NCBI GenBank assembly: GCA_020638555.1
Contig: JACKII010000001.1
Span: 1,294,452 to 1,358,451 of the forward strand
Reading direction: 5' to 3'
DNA: 64,000 nucleotides
From: Alphaproteobacteria bacterium
Lineage (GTDB): Bacteria > Pseudomonadota > Alphaproteobacteria > Bin95
The position numbers and the translations under genes were made by a program. Below, in pieces: positions 8,769-17,939 of this stretch; position 1 is the first letter of the stretch; each line of letters begins with the position of its first letter. The notes beneath the pieces are model-generated. The model was given only the letters and a program-made list of their open reading frames with translations, searched no databases and was not told where the DNA came from.

Positions 8769-11700
8769 ATGGCCGGCGACATTTCGGTTTCCCGCTTGAG
8801 GCGCACCTATAATCAATGGGTTGCCAACGAGACGCTTGAAGATTTTGCCCTGCGTTTCACCGCGTTCCGGGCGCGGAAATGGTCGTCACTGCGCGTGGCG
8901 AACACCGCCATCGGTTCTATTTCATTCCTGGCGCTGGAGGCCATCGGTGGGGCGATGACCCTGACCTACGGCTTTAACAACGCAGTTGCAGCAATTTTAA
9001 TCGTCGGCGCCGTTTTGTTCATCACCGGGGTGCCCATCGCCTATCACTCGGCCAGGGCCGGGGTGGATATCGACCTGCTGACCCGCGGCGCCGGCTTTGG
9101 CTATCTCGGTCGACGATCACCTCGTTGGTCTATGCCAGCTTCACCTTCATCTTCTTTGCCCTCGAAGCCGCGATCCTCGGCGCAGCGCCTGGAATGTGCC
9201 TCGGATTCGCTTGCCGATCGGCCTATCTTCTCAATGCGTTGCTGGTTATTCCGCTGGTCACCCACGGCTTCGCCCGCATCGGCGTCTTTCAGAAATGGAC
9301 GCAACCGCTCTGGATCGTCTTGCAGGTGCTGCCGTTCGTGGCCCTGGCCTGGGTCGGCAGCGAGGCCCTGCCGTGGGTGCGCCACCAGGGCCTGCCGCAA
9401 GGGCAGGTGGGCGCGAGCCTGGACCCGATCATGGTTGCCGCAGCAACGGGCATCGCGTTCGCATTGATCGCGCAAATCGGCGAGCAGGTCGACTTCCTGC
9501 GCTTTCTGCCCCAACCCGAAAACCGGCGCGAGCGGCTTTCCTGGTGGCTCGCCCTGCTGGCGGCCGGGCCGGGCTGGGCCGTGATCGGCACGCTGAAAAT
9601 GCTGGCCGGCTCGATCCTGACCGTGTTGATCCTGAATGCGGACGTGCCGGTGGAAGCCGCGATCGAGCCGACCATCATGTATCTCGCGGCCTATGAGCGG
9701 TTCCTGCCGCCGGAGGCCGCGCTCGTCTTCACCATCGGCTTTGTGATCCTGGCGCAGCTCAAGATCAACGTAACCAACGCCTATGCCGGCTCCATCGCCT
9801 GGTCGAACTTTTTCGCCCGCGTGACCCACAGCCATCCGGGCCGCGTGGTCTGGCTCGTGTTCAATGTCGCCATCGCGCTGATGCTGATGCAGTTCGGTGT
9901 GTTCGGGGCGCTGGAGAACACGCTGGCATTCTACTCCCACGTGGCGCTGGCCTGGATCGGGGCGATCACGGCGGACCTGATGATCAACCTGCCGCTCGGA
10001 TTGCGCCCCCGACGGATCGAATTCCGCCGGGCCTATCTCTTCGACATCAACCCGGTCGGTGTGGGCGCGGCGGTGCTGGCGACGGGCCTTTCCCTGGTCG
10101 CATCGCTGGGTTTTCTCGGCGGCAATGTCGCGGCGTTTTCCAGCTGGATCGCGTTCGGCACCGCCATGATCGCGGCGCCGGCGATCGCCATCGCCACGAA
10201 AGGCCGGTTCTACCTGGCCCGGACGCCGCCGCCGCAGAGCCGCGCGGGGGAGCGCACGTGCATCATCTGTGAACACAAGTTCGACGGCCAGGACATGGTC
10301 GACTGCCCGTTTCACGGCGGCGCGGTCTGCTCGCTCTGCTGCACGCTGGAATCGCAATGCGAGGATGCGTGCAAGCCGGCGGCCCGGCTGCATCGCCAGG
10401 CGGCGGTGCTGGCCGGCCGGGTGCTGCCGGCCGGGATGCAGAAAACCGTGCTGACCCGCTATGGCGCCTTCGCCCCGATCTTCGGCGCCATGGCGTTGGT
10501 CGTCGGCGTGCTTTTGCTGATCGTCTACCAGAATTTTCGCGTGGTCTCGCCCGATGCGGCCGATGCGGTCGGGCGCGCCCTGGCCCTGTCCTTCATGATC
10601 CTGGTGATCCTGGTGGGCGTTACCGCCTGGCTCTACACGCTGTCCGAGGAAAGCCGCATTCTCGCCAATCGCGAGCGGGAGCAGCAGACGCAGCGCCTGG
10701 TGGCCGAGATCGAGGCCCACCGGCGCACGGATGCGGAATTGCAGGAAGCGAAGGAGGCGGCGGAGGCCGCCAATCGCGCCAAGAGCCGGTATCTGGTGGG
10801 CATCACGCACGAATTGCGCACGCCTCTGAACGCGATTCTCGGCTATGCGCAGTTGCTGGAAAACGACCAGACCATTCCCGAACATCGCCGCCCGAGCGTG
10901 CGCACCATCCGCCATTCCTCCGAACACCTGGCCGACCTGATCGAAGGGCTGCTCGACATTTCCAAGATCGAGGCGGGGCGGATCGACGTCTACCGGATGG
11001 AGGTCAATCTGCGCGAACTGCTCGACCAGATTTGCGCCATCTTCGCCATCGAGGCCCGGGCCAAGGGGCTGGAATTCGTGGCCGAAATCGCCCCGGACAC
11101 GCCGGCCTTCGTCTTTGCCGACGAGCGCCGGCTGCGGCAGATCCTGATCAATCTGCTGGCGAACGCGGTCCGCTACACCGACAGGGGATCGGTCCGCCTG
11201 TCGGTGTTCTTCCGCAACGACATCGCGCATATCGCCGTGTCCGATACCGGCCGCGGCATTCCCCGTGCCGACTGGGACCGGATTTTCACGCCGTTCGAGC
11301 GCATCGTCGATCCGAACAATGTCGTCCCGGGCACGGGGCTTGGGCTGACCATCACCAAGCTGCTGGTGGAGATGCTGGGCGGCGAACTGACGTTCGAGAG
11401 CGCCGTCGGCAAGGGGTCGAGTTTCCGCGTGCGCCTGTTCCTGAACCGCAGCGGGCGTGTGGCGCCGGCCGCGCAGGTGCGGCCGCGTTGCGGCTATCTG
11501 GGGCCGCGCCGGCATATTCTGATCGTCGACGACAATCACAGTCATCGCCAGTTGCTGGCCGATGCGCTCGGCCCGCTCGGCTTCCTGCTGTCCATGGCGG
11601 AGTCGGGTGACGTGGCGCTCACCGTCGCCCGCACCAAGCCGCCGGATCTGGCCCTGATCGACGTGGCCATGCCGGGCATGACAGGGGTGGAGCTGGCCGA

Positions 11701-12112
11701 ACGCCTGCGCCACGAATGCGGGCTCAAGGCGCCGTTGATCCTGGTCTCCGCCCATGCCGGCGACCAGTTGCACGGCCTCGGCGGCAATCCCACCCATGAC
11801 GGATTCATCGCCAAGCCGGTCAATATCCCGGCCTTGCTGGACCGGATCGGCGAGGCGCTCCAACTCGCCTGGACCCATGACGCCCCCGCGCCGGCCGCCG
11901 ACCTGCCGCTCTGGGCGCCCTCTGAGACGCTGGCGGCCCTGGAGGAGAAGCTGGCAATCGCCCATCTGCGCGGCTTGCAGACGCTCCTGGCCGGCATGGA
12001 CGCCACCGACCCGCGCACCGGGTCCTTCCGGCATCGGGCCGCGGCGCTCGTCGAGGCGGTCGATCTGGAAGGTCTCGCTGTCCTGATAAGGGAAACCCGC
12101 CATGCCGCCTGA
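8769..12112 (+). CDS. NCS1-permease / histidine kinase / receiver fusion (hybrid sensor); frameshifted near 9.1-9.2 kb
   Basis: Predicted sensor of about 1,110 residues. Order: residues 1 to ~480 resemble NCS1 purine/cytosine permeases with about 12 hydrophobic segments; a Cys-rich patch at about 10256-10375 (CIICEHKF, CSLCC, CEDAC) that may bind zinc; two further hydrophobic helices; a coiled coil; HisKA with H-box GITHELRTPLNAILGYAQLL (His codon 10808); HATPase with LINLLANAVRYT, DTGRGI and GTGLGL; a receiver with acidic DD pair, phospho-Asp in ALIDVAMPG and Lys in FIAKPV; and an 80-residue tail. A missing base near 9107 and further indels at about 9195-9225 shift the frame inside the permease part. 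The gene diverges from urtA and overlaps the response regulator gene. It probably senses an amide, urea or a nucleobase breakdown product; ligand not shown. Confidence 0.82.
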
Positions 12113-13031
12113 GTCCCCCATGGAGCCGCGCCGGCTGGTGCTTTTGGTCGATGACAGCCCGGAGGCCCTGACGGCCCTGGTCGAGGCGCTGGAGGATGCC
12201 GCCCTGACCGCGTTGGTGGCCCGCGACGGGCTTTCCGCCCTGGCCCTGCTCGACCGGGTGCGTCCCGATTTGATCCTGATGGATGCCGCGATGCCCGGCA
12301 TCGATGGGTTCGAGACCTGCCGGCGGATCAAAAAGCGGCCCGAATTCTCGCTGACGCCGATCATCTTCATGACCGGGCTGACCGAGCGCGAGCATGTGCT
12401 CGCCGGTCTGGAGGCGGGCGGGGTCGACTATGTGACCAAGCCCATCGACCAGCAGGAAATGCTGGCGCGCATCCGCATTCACCTGACCAATGCCGGTTTC
12501 GTCCAGGATGCGCGCGCGGCATTGGATGCGGCGGGGCCGGGTGTGCTGGCCATCGCCCGCGATGGCTCGACGCAATGGCTGTCCCGCCGGGCGGAGGAGC
12601 GGCTTGGCAGCGGCCTGGAGAACGTGTCCGAGAATGGCCGCAGCACCATATCCCTCTGGTTGGCCGAGACCGCGGGGCAGCCGCTGTCCGAATGCCGGCC
12701 CTTGGATATCCGCCTTGAGGACGGCAAGCTCGCCCGTCTCCAGGTTATCGGCCGCCCGGCCAGCGGCGATACCCTGGTCGGCGTTGCCTTGCAGGAGAAC
12801 AGCAAGGACAGCGAAGTGCTCAGCCGCAAGCTGGGCCTGTCGCAGCGGGAAGGGGAGGTGCTGTCCTGGCTTGCGAAAGGGAAATCGAACAAGGACATCG
12901 CCACCATCCTGCACCTGAGCCCGCGGACGGTGACCAAGCATATCGAGAAAATCCTGGAAAAACTGGGCGTGGAGAACCGAACCTCCGCCGCGATCCTTTC
13001 CGTCAAGATATTGATGAATTCGCAAGTGTGA
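12102..13031 (+). CDS. LuxR/NarL-type response regulator with middle PAS-like segment
   Basis: 309 residues. N-terminal receiver (residues ~10-130) with the DD acidic pair, phospho-acceptor D61 (LILMDAAMPG) and switch Lys in YVTKPID. A middle stretch (~135-225, GVLAIARDGSTQWLSRRAEE) resembles a degenerate PAS domain. The C-terminal LuxR helix-turn-helix (LSQREGEVLSWLAKGKSNKD, then TVTKHIEKILEKL) binds DNA. ATG 12102 overlaps the sensor gene by 11 bp, so the two form a co-translated two-component pair. Likely target is the divergent urt operon; this is inferred from position only. Confidence 0.88.
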   Translation: MPPESPMEPRRLVLLVDDSPEALTALVEALEDAALTALVARDGLSALALLDRVRPDLILMDAAMPGIDGFETCRRIKKRPEFSLTPIIFMTGLTEREHVLAGLEAGGVDYVTKPIDQQEMLARIRIHLTNAGFVQDARAALDAAGPGVLAIARDGSTQWLSRRAEERLGSGLENVSENGRSTISLWLAETAGQPLSECRPLDIRLEDGKLARLQVIGRPASGDTLVGVALQENSKDSEVLSRKLGLSQREGEVLSWLAKGKSNKDIATILHLSPRTVTKHIEKILEKLGVENRTSAAILSVKILMNSQV

Positions 13032-13426
13032 TTGCAAAGGCGATGGCAGTGACAAAAGCAATGCGTGCGTGAGGCCGGGTTCCGGCGGTATCCGATGGCT
13101 GCGTCGTGTCCGAGGCCGTATCCGAGGCGCGATGTGCGCGGTTGGCCGCTCTCGGCGCTGCGCGGCGGCTACGGTTTTCCGGCGCGCTCGCACCCCATCG
13201 CGTTGCGAGGCCCCGGCGGGCCGAACCCGGCGGTGTGCGGCGGACGGCGGGGCTTCCGCGCCCTTGCCGCCGCTCGGGGCGGAATTGCGGTCCCGGTCTC
13301 GCGTCAAAAAGGGCCATTGAACCGCTTACCGCAATCGATCCTATCTCGCCGGGCGTCGGGGGCAGACGGACGAGGCCGACTTGAGCGGCGACGGATGCGC
13401 AGGGCGCGAGATTGAGGAGCGAGGCC
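13032..13426. other. Intergenic region, 395 bp, nothing recognised
   Basis: GC-rich stretch between the response regulator gene and the copper block. Short open frames exist on both strands but none has a convincing start, ribosome site or protein-like composition. It presumably holds the promoter for the ctaG unit. Confidence 0.4.
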
Positions 13427-13513
13427 ATGGCGCACCGCTACGCACACGATCGCCATCACACGCACGACCCCGCAGCCGCCCCGCCGGGCGCGGGCCGGGG
13501 GGCGCGGCCATGA
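13427..13513 (+). CDS. 28-residue His-rich leader ORF coupled to ctaG
   Basis: Small ORF reading MAHRYAHDRHHTHDP followed by an Ala/Pro/Gly/Arg tail. It has five histidines in its first 13 residues and is preceded by GAGGAGCGAGG about 4-10 nt upstream. Its TGA overlaps the ctaG ATG as ATGA, a standard coupling arrangement. A metal-binding peptide directly before a copper-insertion gene could be a copper-responsive leader. Without homologues in hand it could also be a chance ORF. Confidence 0.4.
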   Translation: MAHRYAHDRHHTHDPAAAPPGAGRGARP

Positions 13514-14739
13514 TCCGCCATTCGGTTCGCGGCTGCATCACCGTCATCCCGGTCGTCGCAGCCCTGCTCGTCGCCCCGCTCGATCCGGCCCTGGCGCACC
13601 TGGCCGAGGCGATCACGGCGCGCACGGCCTGGGCCGCCTGGGATTTCACGCCGGATGTGGTCCTGCTCACCGGGTTGGCGGTGGCGATCTACATGGCCGG
13701 CCTGGTCCGGCGGCATGGCAGCAAGGTGACGACCCATTGGTGGCGGCACGCGTTGTTCCTGGCCGGTGTGGCGGCGGTCTTCCTCGCCCTGGAATCGCCG
13801 ATCGACCCGATCGCGGAGCACCTGTTTTTCGTGCACCAGATCCAGCACCTGCTGTTGCATATGGTGGGGCCGATGCTGCTGGCGCTGTCCTGGCCGCAGG
13901 CGACGTTGACCGCCGGCCTGCCCGGTGCGGTCAAGACCGGGGTGCTGGCGCCGACCCTGACCAATGTCACGCTGCGGCGGGTGTTCGGCTTCCTGACCCA
14001 TCCGGCCATCGTGACCGTGTTGTTCATCCTGTCCCTGTATTTCTGGGAAATCCCGCGCTTCCACAATTTCGCGCTGCTGAACGAGCCGGTTCACTACCTG
14101 ATGCATGTCACCATGCTGGTGGCGGGCCTGCTGTTCTGGTGGCGGGTTTTCGACCGGCGTCCGCCGCGAACGCCCATCGACCTGGACGACGATTTCGTGC
14201 CCTGGTGGCGCCCGTTCGCAAGGCGCCGTGCCGGCCATGGCCTGAATTACGGCGTTCGGCTGATGATGGTGTGGATCGTCGTTCTCTCCAACATTCTGCT
14301 CGGCGCCTACACCACGCTCAAAATGGCCCCGCTCTATACGGCGTATGCGGCGCTGGGGCGTCTGTTCGGCTACACGGCCCATGCGGACGAGATGCTGGGT
14401 GGCTTCGTCATCTGGATTCCCAGCAGCATGATGTGCCTGATCGCCGTGCTGATCGTGATCCATCTCTGGGGGCTGTACGAAACCCGGATGGACCGGCTCC
14501 GCGTCGCGCGGCCGTTGTCGAATTCCGACGCCCTGCTCTATCCGCGGACCCGTCAGGCGGTGATCGAGCGCGCGGCCCCCAAGAACCGCGCGGTGGCGAG
14601 CGGGCTGGTCGTGTTCGTCATCGGCGTGTTCGTCACGGCCATCGTCACGGGCATTCTCGGCGCCGCGGCGGGTTCCGGGCGGGCCGCAGCGCCGCAGACG
14701 ACGCTTCGGCCGCACCGCGGCGGTCACGCGGCGGAGTAG
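13510..14739 (+). CDS. ctaG: CtaG (caa3-type) cytochrome c oxidase assembly / copper-related membrane protein
   Basis: 409-residue polytopic inner-membrane protein of the CtaG_caa3/COG3336 family, associated with copper delivery to haem-copper oxidases and with copper resistance. It has a signal-like N-terminus, about eight hydrophobic segments and histidine pairs typical of the family (HQIQHLLLHMVGP, ALESPIDP, HYLMHVTMLVAG). ATG 13510 overlaps the small upstream ORF. The 3' end overlaps the convergent ABC-F gene by 16 bp. The copper-resistance genes 2 kb downstream support a copper role. This is not the CtaG/Cox11 family. Confidence 0.85.
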   Translation: MIRHSVRGCITVIPVVAALLVAPLDPALAHLAEAITARTAWAAWDFTPDVVLLTGLAVAIYMAGLVRRHGSKVTTHWWRHALFLAGVAAVFLALESPIDPIAEHLFFVHQIQHLLLHMVGPMLLALSWPQATLTAGLPGAVKTGVLAPTLTNVTLRRVFGFLTHPAIVTVLFILSLYFWEIPRFHNFALLNEPVHYLMHVTMLVAGLLFWWRVFDRRPPRTPIDLDDDFVPWWRPFARRRAGHGLNYGVRLMMVWIVVLSNILLGAYTTLKMAPLYTAYAALGRLFGYTAHADEMLGGFVIWIPSSMMCLIAVLIVIHLWGLYETRMDRLRVARPLSNSDALLYPRTRQAVIERAAPKNRAVASGLVVFVIGVFVTAIVTGILGAAAGSGRAAAPQTTLRPHRGGHAAE

Positions 14740-16595
14740 GCTTCCAGCTTTTCCATGTGCAGCAGCCATTGCGCCTCGGCCCGGTCGAGCGCCTCCGTCA
14801 CCTCGGCAAACTTCTTTTGCAGCGTCTCCGCCTGCTCGGAACTGGCCTTGGTGTAGAAGTCCGGGTCGGCCAGGGTGGCGACGATCTTATCCTTGATTCC
14901 GGTAAGCTTTTCGACCCGCTCTTCCCAGGCGCGCACGGTCTTGCGCAGGGCCAGGGTTTCCTCCCGGCTCGGCCGTTTCGCACCGCGGGCGGGTTCGGCG
15001 GGTTTGGCCGGCTTTGCCTCCTCTTTCGCCGTGGCGACGCCCTTCAGATACAGGTCGCGATAGGCTTCGAGGTCGTCCTCGTACGGGCGGACGCGGCCCT
15101 TGTGCACCAGCCAGAGCCGGTCGGCGACGGCCGAGAGCAGGTGCATGTCATGGCTGACCAGGATCACGGCGCCGCTATAGGCGTTCAGCGCCTCCACCAG
15201 CGCCTCGCGGCTTTCGATGTCGAGGTGGTTGGTGGGCTCGTCCAGGATCAGCAGGTGCGGCGCCGGCAGCGTGGCGAGCAGCAGCGACAGCCGCGCCTTC
15301 TGGCCGCCGGACAACCGGCCGACCGGCGTTTCCGCCTGGTCCGGCCCCAGGCCGAAGCCGGCGAGGCGCGCGCGCAGGCGGCTTTCGTGCTGGCCCGGCT
15401 GTTCGCGCATCAGGTGCTGCAACGACGTCTCGCGGACGTCCAGCTCCTCCACCTGGTGCTGGGCGAAAAAGCCGACCCGCAGCTTGCGCGCCGCCGTGAT
15501 CTCGCCCGCCATCGGCTTCAGCCGGTCCGACAGCAGCTTGGCGAGCGTGGTCTTGCCCTCGCCGTTGCGGCCGAGCAGCGCGATGCGGTCGTCCTGGTCC
15601 AGGCGCAGGTTCAGGCCCGACAGCACCGGCCGGCCGTCATAGCCGACGGCGACGCCGTCCAGCGTCAGGATCGGCGAGGCCAGTTCCTCCGGCTCCGGAA
15701 AGGTGAAGCGGGTGCGCGCCTCGTCTTCCGGCGCGCGGATGATCTCCATCTTTTCCAGCATCTTGACGCGGGCCTGCGCCTGCTTCGCCTTGGTGGCCTT
15801 GGCGCGGAAGCGGTCGACAAAGCTTTGCAGGTGGGCGCGCCGCGCCTCCTGCTTTTTCGCCTGGGCCGCCTGCAACGCCCGCTGGGCGGCACGCTGGCGG
15901 GCGAACTGGTCATAGGGGCCGGAGTAATAGGTGAGGCTGCGGTTTTCCAGATGCAGGATCGAGCCGACCGCCCGGTTCAGCAATTGCCGGTCGTGGCTGA
16001 TGATCAGGACCGTGTGCTCGTAGCGGGCCAGATAGGTCTCCAGCCAGAGCGCGCCTTCCAGGTCCAGATAGTTGGTCGGCTCGTCCAGCAGCAGATAATC
16101 GGGGGCCGAGAACAGCACCGCCGCCAGCGCCACCCGCATGCGCCAGCCGCCGGAAAAGGCGGAGCAGGGCATTTGCTGCTCGTCGTGGCTGAAGCCCATG
16201 CCGGCGAGGATGGTGGCGGCCCGGCTTTCGGCCGACCAGGCGCCGATGTCGGCGAGGCGGGTCTGGATTTCGGCGATGCGGGCCGGGTCGCTGGCGGTTT
16301 CCGCCTCCGCCAGCAGGGCGGCGCGTTCGGTGTCGGCCGCCAGCACGGTGTCCAGCAGCGAGACCTCGTTGGAGGGAACCTCCTGGTCGACGCCGCCGAT
16401 GCGGGCGCGGGCCGGGATGGCGATCTCGCCGCCATCCGGCTGCAACTCGCCGCGGATCAGGCGAAACAGGGTGGTCTTGCCGGCGCCGTTGCGGCCGATC
16501 AGGCCGACCTTGTGGCCGGTCGGGATCGTGGCCGACGCGTCCTGGAACAGCGGGCGGCCTTCGATGGCGAAATTGAGGTTGGTGATGCGCAGCAT
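14724..16595 (-). CDS. ABC-F family ATPase (YheS/Uup-like), ribosome-associated
   Basis: 623-residue soluble protein with two ATPase domains and no membrane part. First domain: Walker A GRNGAGKTT, signature FSGGWRMRVALA, Walker B YLLLDEPTNYLD. Second: GRNGEGKTT, LSGGQKARLSLL, LLILDEPTNHLD. The linker between them (about residues 235-300) is rich in Lys/Arg/Gln helices, and the C-terminal ~90 residues form a charged coiled coil, as in YheS and Uup. ABC-F proteins act on the ribosome to relieve stalls. It is convergent with ctaG and unrelated in function to the copper genes around it, as far as the sequence shows. Confidence 0.92.
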   Translation of the reverse strand: MLRITNLNFAIEGRPLFQDASATIPTGHKVGLIGRNGAGKTTLFRLIRGELQPDGGEIAIPARARIGGVDQEVPSNEVSLLDTVLAADTERAALLAEAETASDPARIAEIQTRLADIGAWSAESRAATILAGMGFSHDEQQMPCSAFSGGWRMRVALAAVLFSAPDYLLLDEPTNYLDLEGALWLETYLARYEHTVLIISHDRQLLNRAVGSILHLENRSLTYYSGPYDQFARQRAAQRALQAAQAKKQEARRAHLQSFVDRFRAKATKAKQAQARVKMLEKMEIIRAPEDEARTRFTFPEPEELASPILTLDGVAVGYDGRPVLSGLNLRLDQDDRIALLGRNGEGKTTLAKLLSDRLKPMAGEITAARKLRVGFFAQHQVEELDVRETSLQHLMREQPGQHESRLRARLAGFGLGPDQAETPVGRLSGGQKARLSLLLATLPAPHLLILDEPTNHLDIESREALVEALNAYSGAVILVSHDMHLLSAVADRLWLVHKGRVRPYEDDLEAYRDLYLKGVATAKEEAKPAKPAEPARGAKRPSREETLALRKTVRAWEERVEKLTGIKDKIVATLADPDFYTKASSEQAETLQKKFAEVTEALDRAEAQWLLHMEKLEAYSAA

Positions 16596-16725
16596 GACGG
16601 CGGGATGTGCCGGATGCGGGCCGGGCCGTCAATCGGCTAGGCGGGGGAGGGGGCGGGATGCCACGGCCGGTACGGCCCCGTTGCGGGCGGTGGACAGGGC
16701 GGCGGGAATCGCCTATCCAATTCCG

Positions 16726-17157
16726 GTGTCCAATCCGTCCCCCCGAACAAAATGGTTCGCCCCCTTGTGGTCCCTGCCCAGTCTCAGGCGGCTGACCCTG
16801 GTCATTGCGATGGCCTTGGCTCTGTGCGTTGCGACCCTGGGCGGCAGCGCCGTTGCCTTCGGTCCGGTCCACCAGGCCGCGGACTGTTGCGATGGCCAGG
16901 GCGCCAATGGCGGTTGTGATCGCGGCGGTATGCACCGGGCGGGACACTGGGAGGTCAAGGCGCCGGTTTCCGAACATGATAAGGGCCGCGCGCACGAGTG
17001 CGGCGCTCTGGCCGGCCATTGCGGCGGCCCGGCCCTCGGCGCGGGCTCCGTTGCGGCGTCCCACTGCCCGATCGGCAAGGCGAAAGTGGCGCCGGCCGGC
17101 GATGGCCCCGCGGCCTCGCGTGTCCTGGACGTCGAGACACCGCCCCCTCGCGTCTAG
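16726..17157 (+). CDS. Cys-rich secreted small protein, CutF-like putative copper-responsive leader
   Basis: About 143 residues from GTG 16726 (TTG 16765 or ATG 16810 also possible). A hydrophobic signal (RRLTLVIAMALALCVATLG) is followed by a cysteine-rich region (DCCDGQGANGGCDRGGMH, then HECGALAGHC and HCPIGK), and the protein ends in VETPPPRV, a proline run just before the stop. In Rhodobacter capsulatus, CutF has a Cys motif and a proline-rich C-terminus and controls translation of the following multicopper oxidase gene cutO in response to copper. Here the gene likewise sits upstream of a cupredoxin and a multicopper oxidase, with an inverted repeat in between. Role inferred from architecture and position. 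Confidence 0.6.
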   Translation: MSNPSPRTKWFAPLWSLPSLRRLTLVIAMALALCVATLGGSAVAFGPVHQAADCCDGQGANGGCDRGGMHRAGHWEVKAPVSEHDKGRAHECGALAGHCGGPALGAGSVAASHCPIGKAKVAPAGDGPAASRVLDVETPPPRV

Positions 17158-17159
17158 CG

Positions 17160-17227
17160 TTTGCAGATGAGGGCTGCCGGCCGCCGGCCGCGCCTTCATT
17201 CGCGGTATTCGTCACCCATTCTGCAAA
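17160..17227 (+). promoter_or_regulatory. Inverted repeat between CutF-like ORF and cupredoxin gene
   Basis: TTTGCAGA (17160-17167) pairs with TCTGCAAA (17220-17227); a GCCGGCCGCCGGC stretch that can fold on itself lies between. The left arm begins 2 nt after the stop of the Cys-rich ORF, and the right arm ends 23 nt before the cupredoxin start. This position would suit an mRNA structure opened by a ribosome stalled at the end of the upstream ORF. Confidence 0.4.
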
Positions 17228-17250
17228 TGTTTCGATACGAGGACCCACTT

Positions 17251-17865
17251 ATGGGCAAATCCCCGATATTTTGTGCGCCGCGCATCCTGGCCGTAGCGGC
17301 GGTCGCCTCCCTCCTTTCGCTGCCGGCTCTGGCGTCCGGCTCCCATGCCGGCGGGCATGGCGACGGACACGGCGGCGGGCATGGGGGCGGCATGGCCATG
17401 CAAGGCCAGCCCGGCGAGGCGGCCAATGTCTCGCGCACCGTGAATGTCGTCATGCACGACAATTCCTACGAGCCGGGCAGCATCTCGGTTAAGCCGGGCG
17501 AGACGGTCCGCTTCAAGATCCGCAATGCCGGCGAACTGGTGCACGAGTTCAATATCGGCACCGCCGCCATGCACGCCGATCATCAGGAAGAAATGATGAT
17601 GATGATGCAGCAGGGCGTGCTCATGCCGGACCATATCGACCGGATGGCGGCCCGGCACATGCAGAAGACCATGGGCCACGGCATGCACAACGATCCGAAC
17701 AGCGTGCTGCTGGAGCCGGGCCAGTCCGGGGAGGTGATCTGGACCTTCCCGAAGCAGGCCGCGGCCGAGATCGAATTCGGCTGCAACGTGCCGGGCCACT
17801 ACCAGTCCGGCATGCACGGCCAATTCCGGATGCCGGGCCAACCCCACACGAGCGGCGGTTCCTGA
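17251..17865 (+). CDS. Periplasmic cupredoxin (CopI-like copper-tolerance protein)
   Basis: 204 residues with a Sec-type signal ending near ALASG, then a Gly/His-rich segment (about residues 30-55) likely to bind copper. A cupredoxin fold follows, with type-1 ligands: His in ELVHEFNIG and the Cys-His-Met set in FGCNVPGHYQSGMHG. A Met/His-rich insert (MMMMMQQGVLMPDH) lies between. ATG 17251 has GAGGA 8 nt upstream; an earlier in-frame ATG (17227) lacks this. CopI of Rubrivivax gelatinosus combines the same His/Met-rich N-terminus and cupredoxin domain. Probably binds or detoxifies periplasmic copper together with CopA. Confidence 0.85.
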   Translation: MGKSPIFCAPRILAVAAVASLLSLPALASGSHAGGHGDGHGGGHGGGMAMQGQPGEAANVSRTVNVVMHDNSYEPGSISVKPGETVRFKIRNAGELVHEFNIGTAAMHADHQEEMMMMMQQGVLMPDHIDRMAARHMQKTMGHGMHNDPNSVLLEPGQSGEVIWTFPKQAAAEIEFGCNVPGHYQSGMHGQFRMPGQPHTSGGS

Positions 17866-17939
17866 CCGCCGGGCGAGGCATTCGGTGCATTGCGCCGGGT
17901 GCCCCCTCTCCGATCCAAGCTTCCAACAGAGGATAGACG

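Noticed and set aside
9101..12370. Long minus-strand open frame opposite the sensor kinase
   Set aside because: Composition is typical of antisense frames in GC-rich DNA and it covers clear kinase motifs on the other strand.
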